NCBI RefSeq assembly: GCF_029407905.1
Contig: NW_026577926.1
Span: 434,001-498,000 of the forward strand
Direction: 5' to 3'
DNA: 64,000 nt
DNA from: Bubalus kerabau
Taxonomy: Eukaryota > Chordata > Mammalia > Artiodactyla > Bovidae
Part shown: one piece after another, positions 1 to 11,957 of the stretch
How the letters are laid out: every line of letters begins with the position of its first letter
Numbering within the stretch: the stretch's first letter is position 1
Translations under genes and position numbers: made by a program
The notes under the pieces: model-generated
Databases searched by the model: none
Told to the model about the DNA's origin: nothing
What the model saw: only the letters and a program-made list of their open reading frames with translations

Positions 1-525
1 CGGCCGGGGCTCGGCGCTATCGTGCCTGGGCGCAGAGCTGGAGCTCCGCCGCTCTGGCAGCTCGCTCGGTCCTTCCCAGTAACAGGCCCGCAACCCCTCT
101 CTTCTCTCCGGCATGCTGGGAACCGGGCTTCCAGGCCTGGGCACAGAGCACTTGCCCGGAGCTCTCTGCTCAGGGACTGGTTCCCCTGCGCTGGGGCTGT
201 GCTCTCCCTAGCGCAAACGCACCGGGGAAGGCCCCAAACCACATCCACACGACTCTACGCTGGGGGAGAGCTCCAGGGAGGCCCAGTCTGGCAGGCGCTT
301 GCTGGGCACAAACGGAGGATCCCTCTGGCTGTGGTGCTGCCTCCCCCAGCCAGGGGCGCTGGGACCCTGATTCCCTCCGCCCAGCGCTTAGTCTGGGCGG
401 CCAAGCAACCGCTTGGGAATGCAGCCCTGGGCGCTCTTTTTGCCTGACAAAGAGCTCTGCTTGCGGGAGGCTTTGGCAGTTTGCACACCCCCGGCCCCTG
501 AGCCTTCTGCAGAGAGGCCTGGCTC
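1..525 (+). repeat. Partial monomer at the left window edge
   Basis: The window opens inside a monomer, at consensus position of about 149 (the cggccggggctc segment), and this unit runs to 525. It carries layer-1 marks: ctatcg near 20 and cctcccccagcc near 345. It has ggaggatccc like layer 2, not ggagtttccc. A private change, ctgcagagagg, appears near 505 where most units read ctgcaaagagg; the next unit shares it. No array edge is visible. Confidence 0.9.
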
Positions 526-3500
526 CTAGGTCCAAAGGGAAGGCGAGAGCGGAGCTGAGGCCAGCCAGGCGCCAGTCACGTCTCCCACACTCCCGCAGCC
601 TGCTCCTTCCCGGGCGAGAACGCTAGAAGCTGGGAAGCGCTGGGCGAGGCTCGCCCAGGCCAGAGCAGCCTCTCGGCCGGGGCTCGGCGCTATCGCGCCT
701 GGGCGCAGAGCTGGAGCTCCGCCGCTCTGGCAGCTCGCTCGGTCCTTCCCAGTAACAGGCCCGCAACCCCTCTCTTCTCTCCGGCGTGCTGGGAACCGGG
801 CTTCCAGGCCTGGGCACAGAGCACTTGCCCGGAGCTCTCTGCTCAGGGACTGGTTCCCCTGCGCTGGGGCTGTGCTCTCCCTAGCGCAAACGCACCGGGG
901 AAGGCCCCAAACCACATCCACACGACTCTACGCTGGGGGAGAGCTCCAGGGAAGCCCAGTCTGGCAGGCGCTTGCTGGGCACAAACGGAGGATCCCTCTG
1001 GCTGTGGTGCTGCCTCCCCCAGCCAGGGGCGCTGGGACCCTGATTCCCTCCGCCCAGCGCTTCGTCTGGGCGGCCAAGCAACCGCTTGGGAAGGCAGCCC
1101 TGGGCGCTCTCTTTGCCTGACAAAGAGCTCTGCTTGCGGGAGGCTTTGGCAGTTTGCACACCCCCGGCCCCTGAGCCTTCTGCAGAGAGGCCTGGCTCCT
1201 AGGTCCAAAGGGAAGGCGAGAGCGGAGCTGAGGCCAGCCAGGCGCCAGTCACGTCTCCCACACTCCCGCAGCCTGCTCCTTCCCGGCCGAGAACGCTAGA
1301 AGCTGGGAAGCGCTGGGCGAGGCTCGCCCAGGCCAGAGCAGCCTCTCGGCCGGGGCTCTGCGCTATCGCGCCTGGGCGCAGAGCTGGAGCTCCGCCGCTC
1401 TGGCAGCTCGCTCGGTCCTTCCCAGTAACAGGCCCGCAACCCCTCTCTTCTCTCCGGCGTGCTGGGAACCGGGCTTCCAGGCCTGGGCACAGAGCACTTG
1501 CCCGGAGCTCTCTGCTCAGGGACTGGTTCCCCTGCACTGGGGCTGTGCTCTCCCTAGCCCAAACGCACCGGGGAGGGCCCCAAACCACATCCACACGACT
1601 CTACGCTGGGGGAGAGCTCCAGGGAAGCCCATTCTGGCAGGCGCTTGCTGGGCACAAACGGAGTTTCCCTCTGGCTGTGGTGCTGCCTCCCTCAGCCAGG
1701 TGCCCTGGGACCCTGATTCCCTCCGCCCAGCGCTTAGTCTGGGCGGCCAAGCAACCGCTTGGGAAGGCAGCCCTGGGCGCTCTCTTTGCCTGACAAAGAG
1801 CTCTGCTTGCGGGAGGCTTTGGCAGTTTGCACACCCCCGGCCCCTGAGCCTTCTGCAAAGAGGCCTGGCTCCTAGGTCCAAAGGGAAGGCGAGAGCGGAG
1901 CTGAGGCCAGCCAGGCGCCAGGCACGTCTCCCACACTCCCGCAGCCTGCTCCTTCCCGGGCGAGAACGCTAGAAGCTGGGGAGCGCTGGGCGAGGCTCGC
2001 CCAGGCCAGAGCAGCCTCTCGGCCGGGGCTCTGCGCTATCGCGCCTGGGCGCAGAGCTGGAGCTCCGCCGCTCTGGCAGCTCGCTCGGTCCTTCCCAGTA
2101 ACAGGCCCGCAACCCCTCTCTTCTCTCCGGCGTGCTGGGAACCGGGCTTCCAGGACTGGGCACAGAGCACTTGCCCGGAGCTCTCTGCTCAGGGACTGGT
2201 TCCCCTGCGCTGGGGCTGTGCTCTCCCTCGCCCAAACGCACCGGGGAAGGCCCCAAACCACATCCACACGACTCTACGCTGGGGGAGAGCTCCAGGGAAG
2301 CCCAGTCTGGCAGGCGCTTGCTGGGCACAAACGGAGTTTCCCTCTGGCTGTGGTGCTGCCTCCCCCAGCCAGGGGCCCTGGGACCCTGATTCCCTCCGCC
2401 CAGCGCTTAGTCTGGGCGGCCAAGCAACCGCTTGGGAAGGCAGCCCTGGGCGCTCTCTTTGCCTGACAAAGAGCTCTGCTTGCGGGAGGCTTTGGCAGTT
2501 TGCACACCCCCGGCCCCTGAGCCTTCTGCAAAGAGGCCTGGCTCCTAGGTCCAAAGGGAAGGCGAGAGCGGAGCTGAGGCCAGCCAGGCGCCAGTCACGT
2601 CTCCCACACTCCCGCAGCCTGCTCCTTCCCGGGCGAGAACGCTAGAAGCTGGGGAGCGCTGGGCGAGGCCTGCCCAGGCCAGAGCAGCCTCTCGGCCGGG
2701 GCTCTGCGCTATCGCGCCTCGGCGCAGAGCTGGAGCTCCGCCGCTCTGGCAGCTCGCTCGGTCCTTCCCAGTAACAGGCCCGCAACCCCTCTCTTCTCTC
2801 GGGCGTGCTGGGAACCGGGCTTCCAGGCCTGGGCACAGAGCACTTGCCCGGAGCTCTCTGCTCAGGGACTGGTTCCCCTGCGCTGGGGCTGTGCTCTCCC
2901 TAGCCCAAACGCACCGGGGAGGGCCCCAAATCACATCCACACGACTCTACGCTGGGGGAGAGTTCCAGGGAAGCCCAGTCTGGCAGGCGCTTGCTGGGCA
3001 CAAACGGAGTTTCCCTCTGGCTGTGGTGCTGCCTCCCAAAGCCAGGGGCCCTGGGACCCTGATTCCCTCCGCCCAGCGCTTAGTCTGGGCGGCCAAGCAA
3101 CCGCTTGGGAAGGCAGCCCTGGGCGCTCTCTTTGCCTGACAAAGAGCTCTGCTTGCGGGAGGCTTTGGAAGTTTGCACAGCCCAGGCCCCTGAGCCTTCT
3201 GCAAAGAGGCCTGGCTCCTAGGTCCAAAGGGAAGGCGAGAGCGGAGCTGAGGCCAGCCAGGCACGTCTCCCACACTCCCGCAGCCTGCTCCTTCCCGGGC
3301 GAGAACGCTAGAAGCTGGGGAGCGCTGGGCGAGGCTCGCCCAGGCCAGAGCAGCCTCTCGGCCGGGGCTCTGCGCTATCGCGCCTGGGCGCAGAGCTGGA
3401 GCTCCGCCGCTCTGGCAGCTCGCTCGGTCCTTCCCAGTAACAGGCCCGCAACCCCTCTCTTCTCTCCGGCGTGCTGGGAACCGGGCTTCCAGGCCTGGGC

Positions 3501-6500
3501 ACAGAGCACTTGCCCGGAGCTCTCTGCTCAGGGACTGGTTCCCCTGCGCTGGGGCTGTGCTCTCCCTAGCCCAAACGCACCGGGGAGGGCCCCAAACCAC
3601 ATCCACACGACTCTACGCTGGGGGAGAGCTCCAGGGAAGCCCAGTCTGGCAGGCGCTTGCTGGGCACAAACGGAGTTTCCCTCTGGCTGTGGTGCTGCCT
3701 CCCCCAGCCAGGGGCCCTGGGACCCTGATTCCCTCCGCCCAGCGCTTAGTCTGGACGGTCAAGCAACCGCTTGGGAAGGCAGCCCTGGGCGCTCTCTTTG
3801 CCTGACAAAGAGCTCTGCTTGCGGGAGGCTTTGGCAGTTTGCACACCCCCGGCCCCTGAGCCTTCTGCAAAGAGGCCTGGCTCCTAGGTCCAAAGGGAAG
3901 GCGAGAGCGGAGCTGAGGCCAGCCAGGCGCCAGTCACGTCTCCCACACTCCCGCAGCCTGCTCCTTCCCGGGCGAGAACGCTAGAAGCTGGGGAGCGCTG
4001 GGCGAGGCTCGCCCAGGCCAGAGCAGCCTCTCGGCCGGGGCTCTGCGCTATCGCGCCTGGGCGCAGAGCTGGAGCTCCGCCGCTCTGGCAGCTCGCTCGG
4101 TCCTTCCCAGTAACAGGCCCGCAACCCCTCTCTTCTCTCCGGCGTGCTGGGAACCGGGCTTCCAGGCCTGGGCACAGAGCACTTGCCCGGAGCTCTCTGC
4201 TCAGGGACTGGTTCCCCTGCGCTGGGGCTGTGCTCTCCCTAGCGCAAACGCACCGGGGAAGGCCCCAAACCACATCCACACGACTCTACGCTGGGGGAGA
4301 GCTCCAGGGAAGCCCAGTCTGGCAGGCGCTTGCTGGGCACAAACGGAGGTTCCCTCTGGCTGTGGTGCTGCCTCCCCCAGCCAGGGGCCCTGGGACCCTG
4401 ATTCCCTCCGCCCAGCGCTTAGTCTGGGCGGCCAAGCAACCGCTTGGGAAGGCAGCCCTGGGCGCTCTCTTTGCCTGACAAAGAGCTCTGCTTGCGGGAG
4501 GCTTTGGCAGTTTGCACACCCCCGGCCCCTGAGCCTTCTGCAAAGAGGCCTGGCTCCTAGGTCCAAAGGGAAGGCGAGAGCGGAGCTGAGGCCAGCCAGG
4601 CGCCAGGCACGTCTCCCACACTCCCGCAGCCTGCTCCTTCCCGGGCGAGAACGCTAGAAGCTGGGGAGCGCTGGGCGAGGCTCGCCCAGGCCAGAGCAGC
4701 CTCTCGGCCGGGGCTCGGCGCTATCGCGCCTGGGCGCAGAGCTGGAGCTCCGCCGCTCTGGCAGCTCGCTCGGTCCTTCCCAGTAACAGGCCCGCAACCC
4801 CTCTCTTCTCTCCGGCGTGCTGGGAACCGGGCTTCCAGGCCTGGGCAGAGAACACTTGCCCAGAGCTCTCTGCTCAGGGACTGGTTCCCCTGCCCTGGGG
4901 CTGTGCTCTCCCTAGCCCAAACGCACCGGGGAGGGCCCCAAACCACATCCACACGACTCTACGCTGGGGGAGAGCTCCAGGGAAGCCCAGTCTGGCAGGC
5001 GCTTGCTGGGCACAAACGGAGTTTCCCTCTGGCTGTGGTGCTGCCTCCCCCAGCCAGGGGCCCTGGGACCCTGATTCCCTCCGCCCAGCGCTTAGTCTGG
5101 GCGGCCAAGCAACCGCTTGGGAAGGCAGCCCTGGGCGCTCTCTTTGCCTGACAAAGAGCTCTGCTTGCGGGAGGCTTTGGCAGTTTGCACACCCCCGGCC
5201 CCTGAGCCTTCTGCAAAGAGGCCTGGCTCCTAGGTCCAAAGGGAAGGCGAGAGCGGAGCTGAGGCCAGCCAGGCGCCAGGCACGTCTCCCACACTCCCGC
5301 AGCCTGCTCCTTCCCGGGCGAGAACGCTAGAAGCTGGGGAGCGCTGGGCGAGGCTCGCCCAGGCCAGAGCAGCCTCTCGGCCGGGGCTCTGCGCTACCGC
5401 GCCTGGGCGCAGAGCTGGAGCTCCGCCGCTCTGGCAGCTCGCTCGGTCCTTCCCAGTAACAGGCCCTCAACCCCTCTCTTCTCTCCGGCGTGCTGGGAAC
5501 CGGGCTTCCAGGCCTGGGCACAGAGCACTTGCCCGGAGCTCTCTGCTCAGGGACTGGTTCCCCTGCGCTGGGGCTGTGCTCTCCCTAGCCCAAACGCACC
5601 GGGGAGGGCCCCAAACCACATCCACACGACTCTACGCTGGGGGAGAGCTCCAGGGAAGCCCAGTCTGGCAGGCGCTTGCTGGGCACAAACGGAGTTTCCC
5701 TCTGGCTGTGGTGCTGCCTCCCCCAGCCAGGGGCCCTGGGACCCTGATTCCCTCCGCCCAGCGCTTAGTCTGGGCGGCCAAGCAACCGCTTGGGAAGGCA
5801 GCCCTGGGCGCTCTCTTTGCCTGACAAAGAGCTCTGCTTGCGGGAGGCTTTGGCAGTTTGCACACCCCCGGCCCCTGAGCCTTCTGCAAAGAGGCCTGGC
5901 TCCTAGGTCCAAAGGGAAGGCGAGAGCGGAGCTGAGGCCAGCCAGGCGCCAGTCACGTCTCCGACACTCCCGCAGCCTGCTCCTTCCCGGGCGAGAACGC
6001 TAGAAGCTGGGGAGCGCTGGGCGAGGCTCGCCCAGGCCAGAGCAGCCTCTCGGCCGGGGCTCTGCGCTATCGCGCCTGGGCGCAGAGCTGGAGCTCCGCC
6101 GCTCTGGCAGCTCGCTCGGAACTTCCCAGTAACAGGCCCGCAACCCCTCTCTTCTGTCCGGCGTGCTGGGAACCGGGCTTCCAGGCCTGGGCACAGAGCA
6201 CTTGCCCGGAGCTCTCTGCTCAGGGACTGGTTCCCCTGCGCTGGGGCTGTGCTCTCCCTAGCCCAAACGCACCGGGGAGGGCCCCAAACCACATCCACAC
6301 GACTCTACGCTGGGGGAGAGCTCCAGAGAAGCCCAGTCTGGCAGGCGCTTGCTGGGCACAAACGGAGTTTCCCTCTGGCTGTGGTGCTGCCTCCCCCAGC
6401 CAGGGGCCCTGGGACCCTGATTCCCTCCGCCCAGCGCTTAGTCTGGACGGTCAAGCAACCGCTTGGGAAGGCAGCCCTGGGCGCTCTCTTTGCCTGACAA

Positions 6501-7920
6501 AGAGCTCTGCTTGCGGGAGGCTTTGGCAGTTTGCACACCCCCGGCCCCTGAGCCTTCTGCAAAGAGGCCTGGCTCCTAGGTCCAAAGGGAAGGCGAGAGC
6601 GGAGCTGAGGCCAGCCAGGCGCCAGTCACGTCTCCCACACTCCCGCAGCCTGCTCCTTCCCGGGCGAGAACGCTAGAAGCTGGGGAGCGCTGGGCGAGGC
6701 TCGCCCAGGCCAGAGCAGCCTCTCGGACGGGGCTCTGCGCTATCGCGCCTGGGCGCAGAGCTGGAGCTCCGCCGCTCTGGCAGCTCTCTCGGTCCTTCCC
6801 AGTAACAGGCCCGCAACCCCTCTCTTCTCTCCGGCGTGCTGGGAACCGGGCTTCCAGGCCTGGGCACAGAGCACTTGCCCGGAGCTCTCTGCTCAGGGAC
6901 TGGTTCCCCTGCGCTGGGGCTGTGCTCTCCCTAGCCCAAACGCACCGGGGAGGGCCCCAAACCACATCCACACGACTCTACGCTGGGGGAGAGCTCCAGG
7001 GAAGCCCAGTCTGGCAGGCGCTTGCTGGGCACAAACGGAGTTTCCCTCTGGCTGTGGTGCTGCCTCCCCCAGCCAGGGGCCCTGGGACCCTGATTCCCTC
7101 CGCCCAGCGCTTAGTCTGGGCGGCCAAGCAACCGCTTGGGAAGGCAGCCCTGGGCGCTCTCTTTGCCTGACAAAGAGCTCTGCTTGCGGGAGGCTTTGGC
7201 AGTTTGCACACCCCCAGCCCCTGAGCCTTCTGCAAAGAGGCCTGGCTCCTAGGTCCAAAGGGAAGGCCAGAGCGGAGCTGAGGCCAGCCAGGCGCCAGGC
7301 ACGTCTCCCACACTCCCGCAGCCTGCTCCTTCCCGGCCGAGAACGCTAGAAGCTGGGGAGCGCTGGGCGAGGCTCGCCCAGGCCAGAGCAGCCTCTCGAC
7401 CGGGGCTCTGCGCTATCGCGCCTGGGCGCAGAGCTGGAGCTCCGCCGCTCTGGCAGCTCGCTCGGTCCTTCCCAGTAACAGGCCCGCAACCCCTCTCTTC
7501 TCTCCGGCGTGCTGGGAACCGGGCTTCCAGGCCTGGGCACAGAGCACTTGCCCGGAGCTCTCTGCTCAGGGACTGGTTCCCCTGCGCTGGGGCTGTGCTC
7601 TCCCTCGCCCAAACGCACCGGGGAAGGCCCCAAACCACATCCACACGACTCTACGCTGGGGGAGAGCTCCAGGGAAGCCCAGTCTGGCAGGCGCTTGCTG
7701 GGCACAAACGGAGGATCCCTCTGGCTGTGGTGCTGCCTCCCACAGCCAGGGGCGCTGGGACCCTGATTCCCTCCGCCCAGCGCTTAGTCTGGGCGGCCAA
7801 GCAACCGCTTGGGAATGCAGCCCTGGGCGCTCTCTTTGCCTGACAAAGAGCTCTGCTTGAGGGAGGCTTTGGCAGTTGCACACCCCCGGCCCCTGAGCCT
7901 TCTGCAAAGAGGCCTGGCTC
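526..7920 (+). repeat. Monomeric layer 1 (units 1-11 of the array)
   Basis: Eleven tandem monomers start at 526, 1199, 1872, 2545, 3218, 3884, 4557, 5230, 5903, 6576 and 7249. Marks that separate them from the rest of the window are ctatcgcgcc (ctaccgcgcc in unit 5230 and in later layers), cctcccccagcc or similar instead of cctcgcccagcc, and, in the units at 1199-6576, cggagtttccc or cggaggttccc instead of cggaggatccc. Most also have accggggagggcc and gaagctggggagcgc. The absence of ggatcc in the middle of most units removes the BamHI site that is regular elsewhere. The order of variants shows no clear higher-order periodicity, although rare variants recur at 4- and 8-monomer spacing. One unit (3218) has a 7 bp deletion and one (7249) a 1 bp deletion. 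Confidence 0.85.
3218..3883 (+). repeat. 666 bp monomer with a 7 bp deletion
   Basis: Near 3251-3265 this unit reads ggccagccaggcacgtc where related layer-1 units read ggccagccaggcgccaggcacgtc. In the undeleted form gccaggc occurs twice in direct succession, so loss of one 7-mer by slippage explains the deletion. Because 666 is divisible by three, a minus-strand open frame runs across the unit boundary here (2947-3606). This is a consequence of the deletion and not evidence for a gene. Confidence 0.85.
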
Positions 7921-8593
7921 CTAGGTCCAAAGGGAAGGCGAGAGCGGAGCTGAGGCCAGCCAGGCGCCAGGCACGTCTCCCACACTCCCGCAGCCTGCTC
8001 CTTTCCGGGCGAGAAGGCTAGAAGCTGGAAAGCGCTGGGCGAAGCTAGCCCAGGCCAGAGCAGCCTCTCGGCCGGGGCTCTGCGCTATCGCGCCTGGGCG
8101 CAGAGCTGGAGCTCCGCCGCTCTGGCAGCTCGCTCGGTCCTTCCCAGTAACAGGTCCGCAACCCCTCTCTTCTCTCCGGCGTGCTGGGAACTGGGCTTCC
8201 AGGCCTGGGCACAGAGCACTTGCCCGGAGCTCTCTGCTCAGGGACTGGTTCCCCTGCGCTGGGGCTGTGCTCTCCCTAGCCCAAACGCACCGGGGAAGGC
8301 CCCAAACCACATCCACACGACTCTACGCTGGTGGAGAGCTCCAGGGAAGCCCAGTCTGGCAGGCGCTTGCTGGGCACAAACGGAGGATCCCTCTGGCTGT
8401 GGTGCTGCCTCGCCCAGCCAGGGGCGCTGGGACCCTGATTCCCTCCGCCCAGCGCTTAGTCTGGGCGGCCAAGCAAGCGCTTGGAAAGGCAGCCCTTGGC
8501 GCTCTCTTTGCCTGACAAAGAGCTCTGCTTGCAGGAGGCTTTGGCAGTTTGCACACCCCCGGCCCCTGAGCCTTCTGCAAAGAGGCCTGGCTC
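7921..8593 (+). repeat. Transitional monomer between layers 1 and 2
   Basis: The first part keeps the layer-1 mark ctatcgcgcc (about 8086) but the second part has the layer-2 marks ggaggatccc and cctcgcccagcc (about 8385-8418). The changeover of subfamily therefore lies between roughly 8.09 and 8.41 kb, inside one monomer. The unit also has private changes (gaaggctagaagctggaaagc near 8012, gcgaagctagccc near 8039) that disturb the 19 nt palindrome. The pattern fits an old crossover between the two subfamilies, though gradual divergence cannot be excluded. Confidence 0.7.
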
Positions 8594-9265
8594 CTAGGTC
8601 CAAAGGGAAGGCGAGAGCGGAGCTGAGGCCAGCCAGGCGCCAGTCACGTCTCCCACACTCCCGCAGCCTGCTCCTTCCTGGGCGAGAACGCTAGAAGCTG
8701 GGAAGCGCTGGGCGAGGCTCGCCCATGCCAGAGCAGCCTTTCGGCTGGAACTCTGCGCTACCGCGCCTGGGCGCAGAGCTGGAGCTCCGCCGCTCTGGCA
8801 GCTCGCTCGGTCCTTCCCAGTAACAGCCCCGCAACCCCTCTCTTCTCTCCAGCGTGCTGGGACCTGGGCTTCCAGGCCTGGGCACAGAGCACTTGCCCGT
8901 AGCTCTATGCTCAGGGACTGGTTCCCCTGCGCTGGGGCTGTGCTCTCCCTAGCCCAAACGCACCGGGGAAGGCCCCAAACCACATCCACACGACTCTACG
9001 CTGGGGGAGAGCTCCAGGGAAGCCCAGTCTGGCAGGCGCTTGCTGGGCACAAACGGAGGATCCCTCTGGCTGTGGTGCTGCCTCGCCCAGCCAGGGGCAC
9101 TGGGACCCTGATTCCCTCCGCCCAACGCTTAGTCTGGGCCGCCAAGCAAGCGCTTGGGAATGCAGCCCTGGGCGCTCTCTTTGCCTGACAAAGAGCTCTG
9201 CTTGCGGGAGGCTTTGGCAGTTTGCACACCCCGGCCACTGAGCCTTCTGCAAAGAGGCCTGGCTC

Positions 9266-11957
9266 CTAGGTCCAAAGGGAAGGCGAGAGCGGAGCTGAGG
9301 CCAGCCAGGCGCCAGGCACGTCTCCCACACTCCCGCAGCCTGCTCCTGCCCGGGCGAGAACGCTAGAAGCTGGGAAGCGCTGGGCGAGGCTCGCCCAGGC
9401 CAGAGCAGCCTCTCGGCCGGGGCTCTGCGCTACCGCGCCTGGGCGCAGAGCTGGAGCTCCGCCGCTCTGGCAGCTCGCTCGGTCCTTCCCAGTAACAGGC
9501 CCGCAACCCCTCTCTTCTCTCCGGTGTGCTGGGAACTGGGCTTCCAGGCCTGGGCACAGAGCACTTGCCCGGAGCTCTCTGCTCAGGGACTGGTTCCCCT
9601 GCGCTGGGGCTGTGCTCTCCCTAGGCCAAACGCACCGGGGAAGGCCCCAAACCACATCCACACGACTCTACGCTGGGGGAGAGCTCCAGGGAAGCCCAGT
9701 CAGGCAGGCGCTTGCTGGGCACAAACGGAGGATCCCTCTGGCTGTGGTGCTGCCTCGCCCAGCCAGGGGCGCTGGGACCCTGATTCCCTCCGCCCAGCGC
9801 TTAGTCTGGGCGGCCAGGCAACTGCTTGGGAAGGCAGCCCTGGGCGCTCTCTTTGCCTGACAAAGAGCTCTGCTTGCGGGAGGCTTTGGCAGTTTGCACA
9901 CCCCCGGCCCCTGAGCCTTCTGCAAAGAGGCCTGGCTCCTAGGTCCCAAGGGAAGGCGAGAGCGGAGCTGAGGCCAGCCAGGCGCCAGTCACGTCTCCCA
10001 CACTCCCGCAGCCTGCTCCTTCCCGGGCGAGAACGCTAGAAGCTGGGAAGCGCTGGGCGAGGCTCGCCCAGGCCAGAGCAGCCTCTCGGCCGGGGCTCTG
10101 CGCTACCGCGCCTGGGCGCAGAGCTGGAGCTCTGCCGCTCTGGCAGTTCACTGGGTCCTTCCCAGTAACAGGCCTGCAACCCCTCTCTTCTCTCCGGCGT
10201 GCTGGGAACTGGGCTTCCAGGCCTGGGCACAGAGCACTTCCCCGGAGCTCTCTGCTCAGGGACTGGTTCCCCTGCGCTGGGGCTGTGCTCTCCCTAGCCC
10301 AAACGCACCGGGGAAGGCCCCAAACCACATCCACACGACTCTACGCTGGGGGAGAGCTCCAGGGAAGCCCAGTCTGGCAGGCGCTTTCTGGGCACAAACG
10401 GAGGATCCCTCTGGCTGTGGTGCTGCCTCGCCCAGCCAGGGGCGCTGGGACCCTGTTTCCCTCCGCCCAGCGCTTAGTCTGGGCGGCCAAGCAACCGCTT
10501 GGGAAGGCAGCCCTGGGCGCTCTCTTTGCCTGACAAAGAGCTCTGCTTGCGGAAGGCTTTGGCAGTTTGCACACCCCCGGCCCCTGAGCCTTCTGCAAAG
10601 AGGCCTGGCTCCTAGGTCCAAAGGGAAGGCGAGAGCGGAGCTGAGGCCAGCCAGGCGCCAGTCACGTCTCCCACACTCCCGCAGCCTGCTCCTGCCCGGG
10701 CGAGAACGCTAGAAGCTGGGAAGCGCTGGGCGAGGCTCGCCCAGGCCAGAGCAGCCTCTCGGCCGGGGCTCTGCGCTACCGCGCCTGGGCGCAGAGCTGG
10801 AGCTCCGCCGCTCTGGCAGCTCGCTCGGTCCTTCCCAGTAACAGGCCCGCAACCCCTCTCTTCTCTCCGGTGTGCTGGGAACTGGGCTTCCAGGCCTGGG
10901 CACAGAGCACTTGCCCGGAGCTCTCTGCTCAGGGACTGGTTCCCCTGCGCTGGGGCTGTGCTCTCCCTAGGCCAAACGCACCGGGGAAGGCCCCAAACCA
11001 CATCCACACGACTCTACGCTGGGGGAGAGCTCCAGGGAAGCCCAGTCTGGCAGGCGCTTGCTGGGCACAAACGGAGGATCCCTCTGGCTGTGGTGCTGCC
11101 TCGCCCAGCCAGGGGCGCTGGGACCCTGATTCCCTCCGCCCAGCGCTTAGTCTGGGCGGCCAGGCAACTGCTTGGGAAGGCAGCCCTGGGCGCTCTCTTT
11201 GCCTGACAAAGAGCTCTGCTTGCGGGAGGCTTTGGCAGTTTGCACACCCCCGGCCCCTGAGCCTTCTGCAAAGAGGCCTGGCTCCTAGGTCCCAAGGGAA
11301 GGCGAGAGCGGAGCTGAGGCCAGCCAGGCGCCAGTCACGTCTCCCACACTCCCGCAGCCTGCTCCTTCCCGGGCGAGAACGCTAGAAGCTGGGAAGCGCT
11401 GGGCGAGGCTCGCCCAGGCCAGAGCAGCCTCTCGGCCGGGGCTCTGCGCTACCGCGCCTGGGCGCAGAGCTGGAGCTCTGCCGCTCTGGCAGTTCACTGG
11501 GTCCTTCCCAGTAACAGGCCTGCAACCCCTCTCTTCTCTCCGGCGTGCTGGGAACTGGGCTTCCAGGCCTGGGCACAGAGCACTTCCCCGGAGCTCTCTG
11601 CTCAGGGACTGGTTCCCCTGCGCTGGGGCTGTGCTCTCCCTAGCCCAAACGCACCGGGGAAGGCCCCAAACCACATCCACACGACTCTACGCTGGGGGAG
11701 AGCTCCAGGGAAGCCCAGTCTGGCAGGCGCTTGCTGGGCACAAACGGAGGATCCCTCTGGCTGTGGTGCTGCCTCGCCCAGCCAGGGGCGCTGGGACCCT
11801 GATTCCCTCCGCCCAGCGCTTAGTCTGGGCGGCCAAGCAACCGCTTGGGAAGGCAGCCCTGGGCGCTCTCTTTGCCTGACAAAGAGCTCTGCTTGCGGAA
11901 GGCTTTGGCAGTTTGCACACCCCCGGCCCCTGAGCCTTCTGCAAAGAGGCCTGGCTC
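9266..11957 (+). repeat. Tandem duplication of a 1346 bp dimer
   Basis: The two-monomer block 9266-10611 is repeated as 10612-11957. The first monomer of each pair shares tcctgcccggg, tccggtgtgctgg, ctaggccaaacg and the uncommon ccaggcaactgc. The second shares aggtcccaaggg, tctgccgctctgg, gttcactggg and cacttccccgg. I see only a handful of differences, for example cagtcagg against cagtctgg near 9700/11046, gctttctggg against gcttgctggg near 10383/11729, and ctgtttccc against ctgattccc near 10453/11799. It is a recent local duplication within layer 2. Confidence 0.85.

Noticed and set aside
766..783. Polypyrimidine tract cccctctcttctctcc as a splice acceptor
   Set aside because: It is conserved in all units but is followed by ggcgtg with no AG at a suitable distance, and no exon is known.
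526..921. Recurring minus-strand open frames of 131 and 121 codons in almost every unit
   Set aside because: They arise from stop-poor GC-rich sequence repeated 94 times. The recurrent ones that I checked begin at GTG or TTG, not ATG, overlap each other on both strands, and shift frame by one base per unit since 673 leaves remainder 1 when divided by three. No ribosome site, domain or codon pattern supports them.
530..1200. G-quadruplex potential of the G-rich segments
   Set aside because: G runs such as ctgggggagagc or gggaactgggcttccaggcctggg are separated by long loops or come in threes; no four closely spaced runs were found in the consensus.
2947..3606. 219-codon minus-strand open frame
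   Set aside because: Created by the 7 bp deletion that makes this unit 666 bp and keeps the frame across the boundary; no counterpart in undeleted units.
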